From: Caccoplasma intestinavium
GTDB taxonomy: Bacteria; Bacteroidota; Bacteroidia; Bacteroidales; UBA11471
DNA length: 64,000 bases
Assembly (NCBI GenBank): GCA_018715885.1
Contig: DVKT01000045.1
Location: forward strand, 15,961 to 79,960
Direction: 5' to 3'
The position numbers and the translations under genes were made by a program. The notes under the pieces were generated by a model. That model had not been told where the DNA came from and did not search any database. It worked only from the letters and a program-made list of their open reading frames with translations. Shown here piece by piece: positions 30,215 to 39,213 of the stretch. Each line of letters begins with the position of its first letter. Position 1 is the first letter of the stretch.

Positions 30215-31915
30215 ATGAACGATAAAGAATTGATAACCGGCGCAGAAGCATTGATGCGCTCGCTCGAACATCAGGGCGTCAAGACCCTTTTCGGTTATCC
30301 CGGAGGCTCTATTATGCCCGTTTTCGATGCTCTCTATGATCATCGCCATATTTTGCATCATATATTGGTGCGTCATGAACAAGGCGCTACTCATGCGGCA
30401 CAAGGATTTGCCCGTGCTTCGGGACGTGTGGGCGTTTGCCTGGTAACCAGCGGTCCCGGAGCGACCAATACGATCACCGGTATTGCCGATGCTATGATAG
30501 ACAGTACGCCGATTGTTGTCATCGCAGGGCAGGTAGGGACTTCGTTTTTAGGTTCCGACGCTTTTCAAGAGGTCGATTTGGTGGGGGTAACTCAGCCTAT
30601 CACGAAGTGGAGCTATCAGATACGTCGGGCCGAAGACGTTCCGTGGGCGGTAGCTCGGGCCTTTTATATCGCGTCGAGTGGTCGGCCCGGCCCGGTTGTT
30701 CTCGATTTTGCCAAGAATGCACAAGTCGAGAAGTTCGAATACGAACCCGCGACAGTCGATTTTGTACGTAGTTATATCCCTGTACCCGATACCGATTCGA
30801 TGTCGGTTATCCGGGCGGCCGACCTTATCAATAAGGCACAGCGACCATTGGTGCTTGTGGGGCAAGGCGTGGAGTTGGGCAATGCCCAAGACGAATTGCG
30901 GAATTTTATCGAGAAAGCCGATTTGCCGGCAGGTTGTACACTTTTGGGTTTATCGGCGTTGCCCTCGGAACATTATTTGAATATGGGTATGCTCGGTATG
31001 CACGGTAATCTGGCTCCGAATGTGAAGACCAACGAATGTGATGTCTTGATCGCCGTAGGTATGCGTTTTGACGACCGGGTAACCGGCAATCTCGGTACGT
31101 ATGCCAAACAGGCCAAAATCATACATTTTGATATAGATCCGGCCGAAATAAACAAAAACGTGAAAGCCGATGTTGCGGTTCTTGGAGATTGTAAGGAAAC
31201 GCTCCGTTCGGTAACAGATCTGCTTGTACCGGCAAAACACAAGGAGTGGATCGATTCGTTTGCTCCGTATGCCGAAGAAGAAAGAACGAAGGTCGTAGAA
31301 CCGGAAGTGAATCCGACCGGAGGGCCTCTCAATATGGGAGAAGTGGTACGTGCCGTGAGCAATGCCACTCGCAATGAAGCGGTTTTGGTTACCGATGTGG
31401 GGCAGAACCAGATGATGTCGGCGCGTTATTTCAGGTATTCACGCAATCGCAGCATCATTACATCGGGGGGGCTGGGAACGATGGGATTTGGACTTCCGGC
31501 TGCCGTAGGAGCGACGTTTGCCGTTCCCGACCGTACGGTATGCGTATTTATGGGCGACGGCGGTTTGCAAATGAATTTGCAGGAGTTGGGAACTGTTATG
31601 GAGCAGAAAGCGCCGGTGAAAATGATTTTGCTCAATAACAACTATTTGGGCAATGTACGTCAATGGCAGGCTATGTTTTTCAACAGAAAGTACTCTTTTA
31701 CGCCGATGCTCAATCCCGATTATATGAAGATTGCCGAGGCGTACGGCATTCCGTCGAGGCGGGTGATAGAACGTGCCGATTTGGCTTCGGCGATCGAGGA
31801 GATGTTGGCTGCCGACGGGCCTTTCCTCTTGGAAGCCTGTGTCATCGAGGAAGGTAATGTTTTACCCATGACACCTCCGGGCGGTTCGGTAAACGCCATG
31901 TTGTTGGAATGTTAA
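30215..31915 (+). CDS. ilvB: Acetolactate synthase, large subunit
   Basis: 566 aa, ThDP enzyme: condenses pyruvate (with pyruvate or 2-ketobutyrate) to acetolactate/acetohydroxybutyrate. GYPGGSIMPV near the N-terminus; catalytic Glu55 in VRHEQGATH; ThDP-Mg motif GDGGLQMNLQELGTV with NNNYLGNVRQ about residues 450-480. Forms the holoenzyme with the IlvN subunit whose gene follows without a gap. Also needs FAD. Confidence 0.96.
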   Translation: MNDKELITGAEALMRSLEHQGVKTLFGYPGGSIMPVFDALYDHRHILHHILVRHEQGATHAAQGFARASGRVGVCLVTSGPGATNTITGIADAMIDSTPIVVIAGQVGTSFLGSDAFQEVDLVGVTQPITKWSYQIRRAEDVPWAVARAFYIASSGRPGPVVLDFAKNAQVEKFEYEPATVDFVRSYIPVPDTDSMSVIRAADLINKAQRPLVLVGQGVELGNAQDELRNFIEKADLPAGCTLLGLSALPSEHYLNMGMLGMHGNLAPNVKTNECDVLIAVGMRFDDRVTGNLGTYAKQAKIIHFDIDPAEINKNVKADVAVLGDCKETLRSVTDLLVPAKHKEWIDSFAPYAEEERTKVVEPEVNPTGGPLNMGEVVRAVSNATRNEAVLVTDVGQNQMMSARYFRYSRNRSIITSGGLGTMGFGLPAAVGATFAVPDRTVCVFMGDGGLQMNLQELGTVMEQKAPVKMILLNNNYLGNVRQWQAMFFNRKYSFTPMLNPDYMKIAEAYGIPSRRVIERADLASAIEEMLAADGPFLLEACVIEEGNVLPMTPPGGSVNAMLLEC

Positions 31916-32485
31916 ATGCGAATGTTTATGGACAAGAAATTATATACGATGATTGTCTACTCCGAGAATATTGCCGGACTGCTGAATCAGATTACGGCGG
32001 TTTTCACTCGTAGGCAAATCAATATCGAGAGTCTCAATGTATCGGCGTCTTCGATAAAGGGTGTACACAAGTACACCATAACGGCTTGGACCGATGAAGA
32101 AACGATAAAAAAAATCGTGCGGCAGATCGAGAAAAAAATCGACGTACTGCAAGCGCACTATTTTACCGATGAAGAAATATTCGCTTATGAGATAGCTCTT
32201 TATAAGTTGTCTACCCCTGTCTTTGAACGAGAACCGAAAGTCTCGGAACTGATACGTCGCTACAATGCCCGGGTGGTAGAGGTAAACCCCACCTATTCGG
32301 CTTTGGAAAAGGACGGAACGACCGAGGATATTACAGCTTTTTACGACGAGTTACAGAAACTCGGTTGTGTCTTGCAGTTTGTGCGTTCGGGACGTGTCGC
32401 TCTTACAAAGAGTTGTGTAGAGCGGGTAAACGAGTTCCTTGCCGATCGTGAAGCCCGTTATTTGAAATCGAAGCAAACCGAATAG
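31916..32485 (+). CDS. ilvN: Acetolactate synthase, regulatory small subunit
   Basis: 189 aa; ACT domain at about 8-80 (YTMIVYSENIAGLLNQITAV, typical valine-binding fold) and a second ACT-like region later. Modulates IlvB and gives valine feedback. An alternative start is Met at codon 5 (31928). Directly abuts ilvB. Larger than enteric IlvN (about 100 aa), like the IlvH type of about 160-190 aa. Confidence 0.9.
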   Translation: MRMFMDKKLYTMIVYSENIAGLLNQITAVFTRRQINIESLNVSASSIKGVHKYTITAWTDEETIKKIVRQIEKKIDVLQAHYFTDEEIFAYEIALYKLSTPVFEREPKVSELIRRYNARVVEVNPTYSALEKDGTTEDITAFYDELQKLGCVLQFVRSGRVALTKSCVERVNEFLADREARYLKSKQTE

Positions 32486-32488
32486 TAT

Positions 32489-33235
32489 ATGGCAGATTAT
32501 CAGAAAGTCGGTTCGTACGATTTTGTCGCAGAACCTTTTTGTTCCGATTTTCGGGGACACATGGCCATCGGCGTTTTAGGAAATCTCTTGTTGAATGTCG
32601 CTGAGTTTCATGCCTCCGACCGAGGATTCGGCATTATTACCATCAATGAAGGACATTATACATGGGTTTTGTCCCGATTGGTGTTGGAGTTTGTCGATGA
32701 TGCACCCCGGCAGACCGAGAAATTTACCATAGAGACATGGGTCGAGAGTGTGTACCGTCTTTTTACCGAAAGAGATTTTGCCGTACTCGATAAGGCGGGA
32801 AATCCGTTGGGGTACGCACGTTCGGTATGGGCGATGATCGATATGGATACTCGTAAGCCGGTAGACCTTCTCAGTACATACGAGGGGGGGATAACCGGTT
32901 ATGTTTGCGATAAGGAGTGTCCTATCGAACGTCCCGGGAAAGTGAAAGTAGCTTCTTCCGATCCGGTATGTACATTGACGACCCGATATAGCGATATCGA
33001 TATCAACGGACATGTAAACAGTATCAAGTATATCGATCATATTTTGGATCTTTTCCCGCTCGACCTTTATAAGAACAAGCGGGTGAAGCGATTCGAAATA
33101 GCGTATGTCAGTGAAAGTCATTACGGTGATACATTGCAATTTTTCTGTGATGACAAAGGAAGCGACGAGTACCATATCGAAGTGAAAAAAAACGACGGCG
33201 AAATCGTATGCCGTAGTAAAGTGATATTTATTTAA
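32489..33235 (+). CDS. Acyl-ACP thioesterase-like protein (hotdog)
   Basis: 248 aa, two hotdog halves: WVLSRLVLEFVDDAPRQTEK, then EGGITGYVCDKECPIERPGK and a catalytic-like CTLTTRYSDIDINGHVNSIK, NGHVNSIKY being the Asn-x-His type motif of FatA/FatB thioesterases. Releases fatty acids from ACP. Sits between ilvN and ilvC in the same direction, 3 nt after ilvN. Context suggests a link between branched-chain amino-acid keto acids and iso/anteiso fatty acid supply, which is inference. Confidence 0.8.
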   Translation: MADYQKVGSYDFVAEPFCSDFRGHMAIGVLGNLLLNVAEFHASDRGFGIITINEGHYTWVLSRLVLEFVDDAPRQTEKFTIETWVESVYRLFTERDFAVLDKAGNPLGYARSVWAMIDMDTRKPVDLLSTYEGGITGYVCDKECPIERPGKVKVASSDPVCTLTTRYSDIDINGHVNSIKYIDHILDLFPLDLYKNKRVKRFEIAYVSESHYGDTLQFFCDDKGSDEYHIEVKKNDGEIVCRSKVIFI

Positions 33236-33263
33236 TTGTTTCATACTAAAAAACAAACACAAA

Positions 33264-34310
33264 ATGGCAGTAATTAATTTTGGCGGAGTTGACGAAAATG
33301 TAGTTACCCGTGAAGAATTTCCGTTGGAAAAAGCAAGAGAAGTCCTCAAAGATGAGGTGATCGCGATAATCGGTTATGGCGTACAAGGCCCGGGACAGAG
33401 CCTTAACTTGCGTGATAACGGTTTCAATGTGATTGTGGGACAGCGTAAAGGCGGAAAAACATGGGAGAAGGCCGTTGCCGACGGTTGGGTTCCCGGTGAG
33501 ACGCTTTTTGAAATCGAAGAGGCTTGCAAGCGTGCCACCATTATCCAATACCTGCTTTCCGATGCCGCTCAAATCGAGGTTTGGCCTCGCATCAAACCTT
33601 ATTTGACTGCCGGAAAGGCGCTCTATTTCTCTCATGGTTTCGGCATTACCTATAAGGAGCGTACCCATATCATTCCTCCTGCCGATGTCGATGTAATCAT
33701 GGTTGCACCTAAGGGTTCGGGAACCAGCTTGCGTCGTATGTTCCTGCAAGGTCGCGGTTTGAATTCGAGCTATGCTATTTATCAAGATGCTACCGGCCGT
33801 GCAAAAGATCGTGTTATCGCACTCGGTATAGGCGTGGGTTCGGGTTATCTGTTCGAAACGACTTTCAAGAGAGAGGTTTACTCCGACTTGACGGGAGAGC
33901 GCGGAACTCTTATGGGGGCTATACAAGGCTTGTTGCTTGCCCAATATGAAGTATTGCGCGAAAACGGCCATGAACCCTCCGAGGCCTTCAACGAAACCGT
34001 CGAGGAGCTTACCCAATCTTTGATGCCTCTTTTTGCTGAAAAGGGTATGGATTGGATGTATGCCAACTGTTCGACGACTGCTCAACGCGGTGCACTCGAC
34101 TGGATGGGTCCGTTCCACGATGCCGTAAAACCGGTATTTGAGAAACTTTACAAAGAGGTAGCTTGCGGTAATGAAGCACAACGTTCGATCGATACCAATA
34201 GCAAACCCGATTATCGCGAAGGTCTGGAAAAAGAACTCGCCGCTTTGCGTGAGAGCGAGATGTGGCGTACGGGAGCTGTTGTACGTAAACTGCGTCCCGA
34301 AAATAACTGA
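33264..34310 (+). CDS. ilvC: Ketol-acid reductoisomerase
   Basis: 348 aa. Acts on acetolactate. Rossmann fingerprint GYGVQGPGQS (37-46), a variant of the usual GYGSQG; cofactor-loop VGQRKGGKTW; catalytic knotted C-domain with ETVEELTQSL and E..K residues. Last gene of the ilv operon; followed by a strong terminator. Bacteroidetes-type class I (short) enzyme. Confidence 0.95.
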   Translation: MAVINFGGVDENVVTREEFPLEKAREVLKDEVIAIIGYGVQGPGQSLNLRDNGFNVIVGQRKGGKTWEKAVADGWVPGETLFEIEEACKRATIIQYLLSDAAQIEVWPRIKPYLTAGKALYFSHGFGITYKERTHIIPPADVDVIMVAPKGSGTSLRRMFLQGRGLNSSYAIYQDATGRAKDRVIALGIGVGSGYLFETTFKREVYSDLTGERGTLMGAIQGLLLAQYEVLRENGHEPSEAFNETVEELTQSLMPLFAEKGMDWMYANCSTTAQRGALDWMGPFHDAVKPVFEKLYKEVACGNEAQRSIDTNSKPDYREGLEKELAALRESEMWRTGAVVRKLRPENN

Positions 34311-34327
34311 TAAATTTTTCGTTTTTT

Positions 34328-34380
34328 AGAATACGGAGTAGATAACTTGATTGGTTATCTGCTCCGTATTCTGTTTTTTT
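34328..34380 (+). terminator. ilv operon terminator
   Basis: 19-nt stem AGAATACGGAGTAGATAAC (34328-34346) and GTTATCTGCTCCGTATTCT (34354-34372), one mismatch, loop 7 nt, followed by TTTTTTT at 34374-34380. Classical intrinsic terminator, 18 nt after ilvC. Confidence 0.9.
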
Positions 34381-34482
34381 ACGGGAACAAAGCCGTTGGA
34401 GAAATGTTTCCAAGATGAAAGTAGATTTCCTGTGGAAAAGACAGGGCGATACGTCTTTTTTCCGTAACTTCGTCGGTGAATA

Positions 34483-37400
34483 ATGAGGCGATTTTTTAAA
34501 TATGTTTTTATCGGGTTCTCCGTCTTGTTGGGGCTGCCGTTTTTACTCGTGGCATTGTTGTATGTGCCTCCGGTACAGCGTGCTGTCGTCAGAACTGTTT
34601 GTTCTGCGGTATCCGATAGTGCGATGCAGGTTTCGGTAGGAGATTTCCGTTTGCGTTTCCCTTTGCGTCTTGATGTTTCCGATGCATGCGTGATGACGGG
34701 CGGAGACACGCTGTGTGCGTTACATACTTTACATATAGAAGTCGATTCGTGGCCATTGTTGCGTCTGGTTGCCGATGTCCCCGATTTATTTCTCGAAGAT
34801 GTTCTGTTCCGTTATGCCGATACGACGGGATTCTCTATCGATGTCCGTCTCGACAAAGCATCGATGGCATCGGTATCTGCCCGATTGAGGGAAGAGTCGG
34901 TCGATGTCGGTCGTATTGCGTTGAGTGGAGGGGGCATAGGCTTGAAGTTGGGTATGGCCTTGCCCGATACGGCCGAGACCGTCGATACTGTAACGACGCC
35001 GTTGGCATGGCGTTTTAAGGTAGACGCTCTTGCTGTCGATGATATTTTGTATCGTATGCAGGACGCTAACAAAGAGTCTTTTCTTACGGCCGGTGCAGAT
35101 TCGATAACTGTCGGTAGCACGTCGGTCGATTTGGGAACTCAAACGGTCGATGTTGCTTCTCTTTATTTATTGGCAGGGAAAGTGTCCATGATTGTCGACA
35201 CAAGTGTTGTCGTGCCGGCGGAGATACCCCCCTTAACCAATGATGATATTTCGGAAGAGCCGTCGCTTCCGTGGACTGTACGTGCCGGTTGTGTGCGTAT
35301 TGCCGGGACAGAGGCTGTTTATGCGCTGGAAGGACACATTCCGCAACCGGGTTTCGATGCCGATTATATGCAGATTTCATCATTGGCGTTGGCTGTCGAT
35401 TCGGTATATAACAGGGGGAGCGATGTAGCGGCTCGATTGTTGTCGCTTTCTTTGGTAGAACGGTCGGGATTGGCTGTTCGGGACGGGAAAGCTTTTTTTT
35501 CGATGGACTCTGCTGTTGTGAAGGTTGACAGTTTGCATTTGACGACTGATAATTCCGTATTTTTTGTCGATCTTTTGGCCGATGGTTCTATTTTGTCTAT
35601 GGACAAGACCGCTTCATTGAGCACATCTATCGGTTTGGATGTCGGGTTGCGGGATGCGGCCTTGTTTCTGCCGGAACTCGATTCTTCACTGTCGGCTTTG
35701 CCATTCGATGCCGTCTCTTTGGATATGGCGGTAGATGGGGTGCTTGACAGCTTGCGGTTAGCCCGTCTTTATGTGGATCTGCCCGGAGCAGCCGATTTTT
35801 TTGCGGAGGGAGATATAAAGTCGTTGACCGGGACGGATTCTTTGTCGGCGAAAATGGCTCTTACGGCGCATCTCGATCGTTTGGATTTTCTTCCGGCATG
35901 GATAGGAGCGGAGATCGCTCATGAAGTCTCCTTGCCCGATTCGATGTCGTTTTGTGCCTCGCTCGATTTTGAAAATGAAAAAGCCGCGAGAGTACAGCTT
36001 TTTTTAGGAGTTTTGCAAGGTAGGCTGACTCTTGATGCCGATTATGCTTTTGTCGATACGGCTTATCGGATCGATACCCGATGGCAGGAATTTCCTGTGG
36101 ATGCATTTCTTCCGCAGGAAAATTTCGGATTGCTTTCTCTATCCTTGTCGGCTCGCGGCTGCGGGTTCGATCCTTTTTCAGACTACATGCGGGCCGATTT
36201 AGCTCTTTATGTCGATACACTTGATTATGGCGGTTATCGATTCAATGATTTGGGCCTTGATGCCGTTCTTGACTCCGGAATTGTTTTTGCGCATATCTTG
36301 GGTGTCGATAGTGCTGTGCGTCTCGACTTGAATCTTTCCGGCAGCTTGTCTCCTGCGGAATATACGGCACACCTTGCCGGGGAAATCGATTGGCTCGATT
36401 TGAAAACGGCTCGTTTTACCGATGATTCTTTGACATTATCTTCTTCGGTCGATATTCGGGCGTGGGCCAATGATAAGAACGAATATTCGGTTAAGACCCG
36501 TTTCGATATGATGGGTTTGCATTTGTTCGATATGGATAATCGTTTCGAACATATTGTCGTTACGGGTGATATGTTGCGGGATTCACTTGATGCCCGTATT
36601 GATTTTCCCGGTGTACGGGTTGCCTTTTCGTCTCCGGCGGGAATCGATTCGTTTATATCCCGAACGACTGCTTTCAGCGATTATTTACAAAAAGCAGTCG
36701 ACGAAAAAGATTTTGTCCCTGCTCATTTGTGCGCTTTGTTGCCCGATTTCTATTTAAAGGGGAAACTGGTTCCCGAGCAGGTTGTGGATAAAGTTTTACA
36801 AGAGAACGGGCTGAAATTGGATTCTCTCGATTTTATGGCGGAGAATGGTATCGACAGTAAATCTTTCGGCATTGAGGCCGAAGCTTTGGGGTTCTCTTTT
36901 TCTTCTTTCTCGACCGATACGCTTACGGCTTTTTTGCGGCAGGACGATGAATTATTGCGTTATGCTGTACGTATGGGAAATACGCCCGAAACGTCGGAGC
37001 TGTTGGCACAGGCGGGTGTATCCGGATTCATAGGAAACGGAGAAGTTTATGCGGCGTTGCGGCAGAAAGATCAGAAAAATGAGCCCGGACTGGTACTGGA
37101 TATCGATACCCGTTTGTCCGACTCGTTATTGCATATAACATTGGGACCCGATGCACCGACGCTGGGTGTTCCCGACTGGTCGCTCAATACCGGTAATTTT
37201 GTCGATTATTATTTCGACGGACGGTTGGCCGCCGATTTACAGTTGAAACACGACGTACAGTCATTTTCTTTACAATCGGGTTCTCAGCCCGGAGCCGATA
37301 CGATATATCTCGATGTGGAGAATCTGAGACTTGCACCGATTTTGCAGACGATGCCGGGAACGCCTCCTGTATCGGCTCTCTTGTCTACGGCCCTTGCGAC

Positions 37401-39213
37401 CGATTTTTCGGGTGGTTATCCGATGGTCGGAGGGTCGATACGTCTCGATTCGGCCCGATATGACGGCAAGTGGGTGGGGAACATGGCTCTTTCCCTCGAT
37501 TATCGGCAACTTTCGTCTTCGCTTATGGAGATGGACGCTTTTCTCGATGTGGATACGACGCGGGCTTTGTCTCTTTCCGCTCGGTACGATACCGATACGT
37601 TGTCGGCACTTCCTCTTGACGCAACAGTGCAGATACCGGCTTTCCCTTTGTCTGTGGCAAATGCTTTTTTACCCGATGATGTGGCTCGGATTGAAGGCGT
37701 TTTGCGTGGAAATGTTTCGGCTTCGGGGCATGTAGATGCACCACGACTTAACGGTCGTCTTTCCATCGGTAACGGTAAAGTCGATATACCGATGATAGGG
37801 GCCTCTTTTCGGTTTTCTCCGGCAGTCGTTTCGATGTCCGACAGTCATGTGAGCATCGATACCTTTAATATTTTAGGGCCTAATAACGAACCGTTGAGTA
37901 TCAACGGAAATGTGAATTTGAGCGATTTTTCTCGTCCTTATCTCGATGCAAATGTAAACGGTCATAATTTCGAACTTTTCAATCTCCCGAAAAACCGTAC
38001 ATCGATGCTTTACGGGAAAGCTGCGGCCGACATCGATGCTTCTGTTCGCGGATTCATCGATGCTTTGTCGCTGAGGGGGAATATCGTATTGCTGAACGGT
38101 ACGGAAGCTACATATGTTTTGCGGGATAACAATTCGTTGCCCGGAGTGAGCAATTACGGTGATATGGTTGTCTTTACATCGTTCGTCGATACGGCGAGCG
38201 AAGAAACCATCGTCCCTTTTCAGTCGGTTTCGGGTATGGATATGCTGGTGAATGTCGACATCGGAAATGCCGTATCGTTGTCGGTCGAATTGACGCCCGA
38301 CGGAAACAGCCGCATAGATTTACAGGGAGGTGGCAGCCTGACGTACACGATGAATGCTTTGGGAGACAGCCGTTTTACCGGCCGTTATGAGCTTTCGGGT
38401 GGTACGGTTTGTTACACTCCGCCGCTTATAGGCCAAAAACTTTTTTCGATAAAAGAAGGTAGTTCTGTCGTGTGGGAAGGCGAGATGGCCAATCCCGTAC
38501 TTGATATTACGGCTATCGACAAGTTGCAGGTCGATGTGGCTTCGGGTGGCAGTACGAGATCTGTTCAATTTCAGGTATCTATTTCCATTACCAATTCGCT
38601 CGATAATCTTTCCATCGTATTCGATGTCTCAGCCCCGAATGATCTTACCATACAGAACGAACTTACTTCCATGACTGCCGAACAGCGGGCTTCGCAGGCG
38701 ATGAGCCTATTGGTGTATAATACCTATACAGGTCCGAGTGCTTCTCAGGGAGACTTGTTCTCGGGAAATCCTCTCAACCAATTTTTGCAGAACGAGCTGA
38801 ACAAATGGTCGCGTAATAACTTGAAAAATATTGATCTTAGCTTCGGAATCAATAGTAAAGGAGATGCCGATGGAACGACACGTACGGATTATTCTTACCA
38901 ATTGTCCAAGAAGTTTTTCAACGATAGAATACGTATCGTCGTAGGCGGGAGTTATTCTCCCGACGATAATTCGGCCGATGCGCTGAAAGAAAATCTTGTC
39001 GATGACATCGCTATCGAATACAAGCTCGATAAGCGTGACAATATGATATTGAAAATATTCCGCCATACAGGGCAGGAGACGATTCTCGAAGGCGAAGTAA
39101 CCGAGACCGGGCTGGGGTTTGCAGTACGTAAAAAGCTGGCTCGCTTATCCGAGTTGTTCCGTCGTTCTTCCCGTAGGAATGCTTCTCAAACCGCACAATC
39201 TATACAGCCGTGA
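34483..39213 (+). CDS. tamB: TamB-like translocation/assembly module protein
   Basis: 1576 aa. N-terminal membrane anchor (about 8-32: VFIGFSVLLGLPFLLVALLY), then an enormous periplasmic beta-taco/beta-helix region with repetitive short strands typical of AsmA/TamB (lipid bridge) and C-terminal DUF490-type part (about 1100-1530) with LSINGNVNLSDFSRP and ADGTTRTDYSYQLSKKFFND. Pairs with the BamA-like partner encoded next (4-nt overlap). Probably transfers phospholipid or helps outer-membrane assembly. Confidence 0.88.
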   Translation: MRRFFKYVFIGFSVLLGLPFLLVALLYVPPVQRAVVRTVCSAVSDSAMQVSVGDFRLRFPLRLDVSDACVMTGGDTLCALHTLHIEVDSWPLLRLVADVPDLFLEDVLFRYADTTGFSIDVRLDKASMASVSARLREESVDVGRIALSGGGIGLKLGMALPDTAETVDTVTTPLAWRFKVDALAVDDILYRMQDANKESFLTAGADSITVGSTSVDLGTQTVDVASLYLLAGKVSMIVDTSVVVPAEIPPLTNDDISEEPSLPWTVRAGCVRIAGTEAVYALEGHIPQPGFDADYMQISSLALAVDSVYNRGSDVAARLLSLSLVERSGLAVRDGKAFFSMDSAVVKVDSLHLTTDNSVFFVDLLADGSILSMDKTASLSTSIGLDVGLRDAALFLPELDSSLSALPFDAVSLDMAVDGVLDSLRLARLYVDLPGAADFFAEGDIKSLTGTDSLSAKMALTAHLDRLDFLPAWIGAEIAHEVSLPDSMSFCASLDFENEKAARVQLFLGVLQGRLTLDADYAFVDTAYRIDTRWQEFPVDAFLPQENFGLLSLSLSARGCGFDPFSDYMRADLALYVDTLDYGGYRFNDLGLDAVLDSGIVFAHILGVDSAVRLDLNLSGSLSPAEYTAHLAGEIDWLDLKTARFTDDSLTLSSSVDIRAWANDKNEYSVKTRFDMMGLHLFDMDNRFEHIVVTGDMLRDSLDARIDFPGVRVAFSSPAGIDSFISRTTAFSDYLQKAVDEKDFVPAHLCALLPDFYLKGKLVPEQVVDKVLQENGLKLDSLDFMAENGIDSKSFGIEAEALGFSFSSFSTDTLTAFLRQDDELLRYAVRMGNTPETSELLAQAGVSGFIGNGEVYAALRQKDQKNEPGLVLDIDTRLSDSLLHITLGPDAPTLGVPDWSLNTGNFVDYYFDGRLAADLQLKHDVQSFSLQSGSQPGADTIYLDVENLRLAPILQTMPGTPPVSALLSTALATDFSGGYPMVGGSIRLDSARYDGKWVGNMALSLDYRQLSSSLMEMDAFLDVDTTRALSLSARYDTDTLSALPLDATVQIPAFPLSVANAFLPDDVARIEGVLRGNVSASGHVDAPRLNGRLSIGNGKVDIPMIGASFRFSPAVVSMSDSHVSIDTFNILGPNNEPLSINGNVNLSDFSRPYLDANVNGHNFELFNLPKNRTSMLYGKAAADIDASVRGFIDALSLRGNIVLLNGTEATYVLRDNNSLPGVSNYGDMVVFTSFVDTASEETIVPFQSVSGMDMLVNVDIGNAVSLSVELTPDGNSRIDLQGGGSLTYTMNALGDSRFTGRYELSGGTVCYTPPLIGQKLFSIKEGSSVVWEGEMANPVLDITAIDKLQVDVASGGSTRSVQFQVSISITNSLDNLSIVFDVSAPNDLTIQNELTSMTAEQRASQAMSLLVYNTYTGPSASQGDLFSGNPLNQFLQNELNKWSRNNLKNIDLSFGINSKGDADGTTRTDYSYQLSKKFFNDRIRIVVGGSYSPDDNSADALKENLVDDIAIEYKLDKRDNMILKIFRHTGQETILEGEVTETGLGFAVRKKLARLSELFRRSSRRNASQTAQSIQP

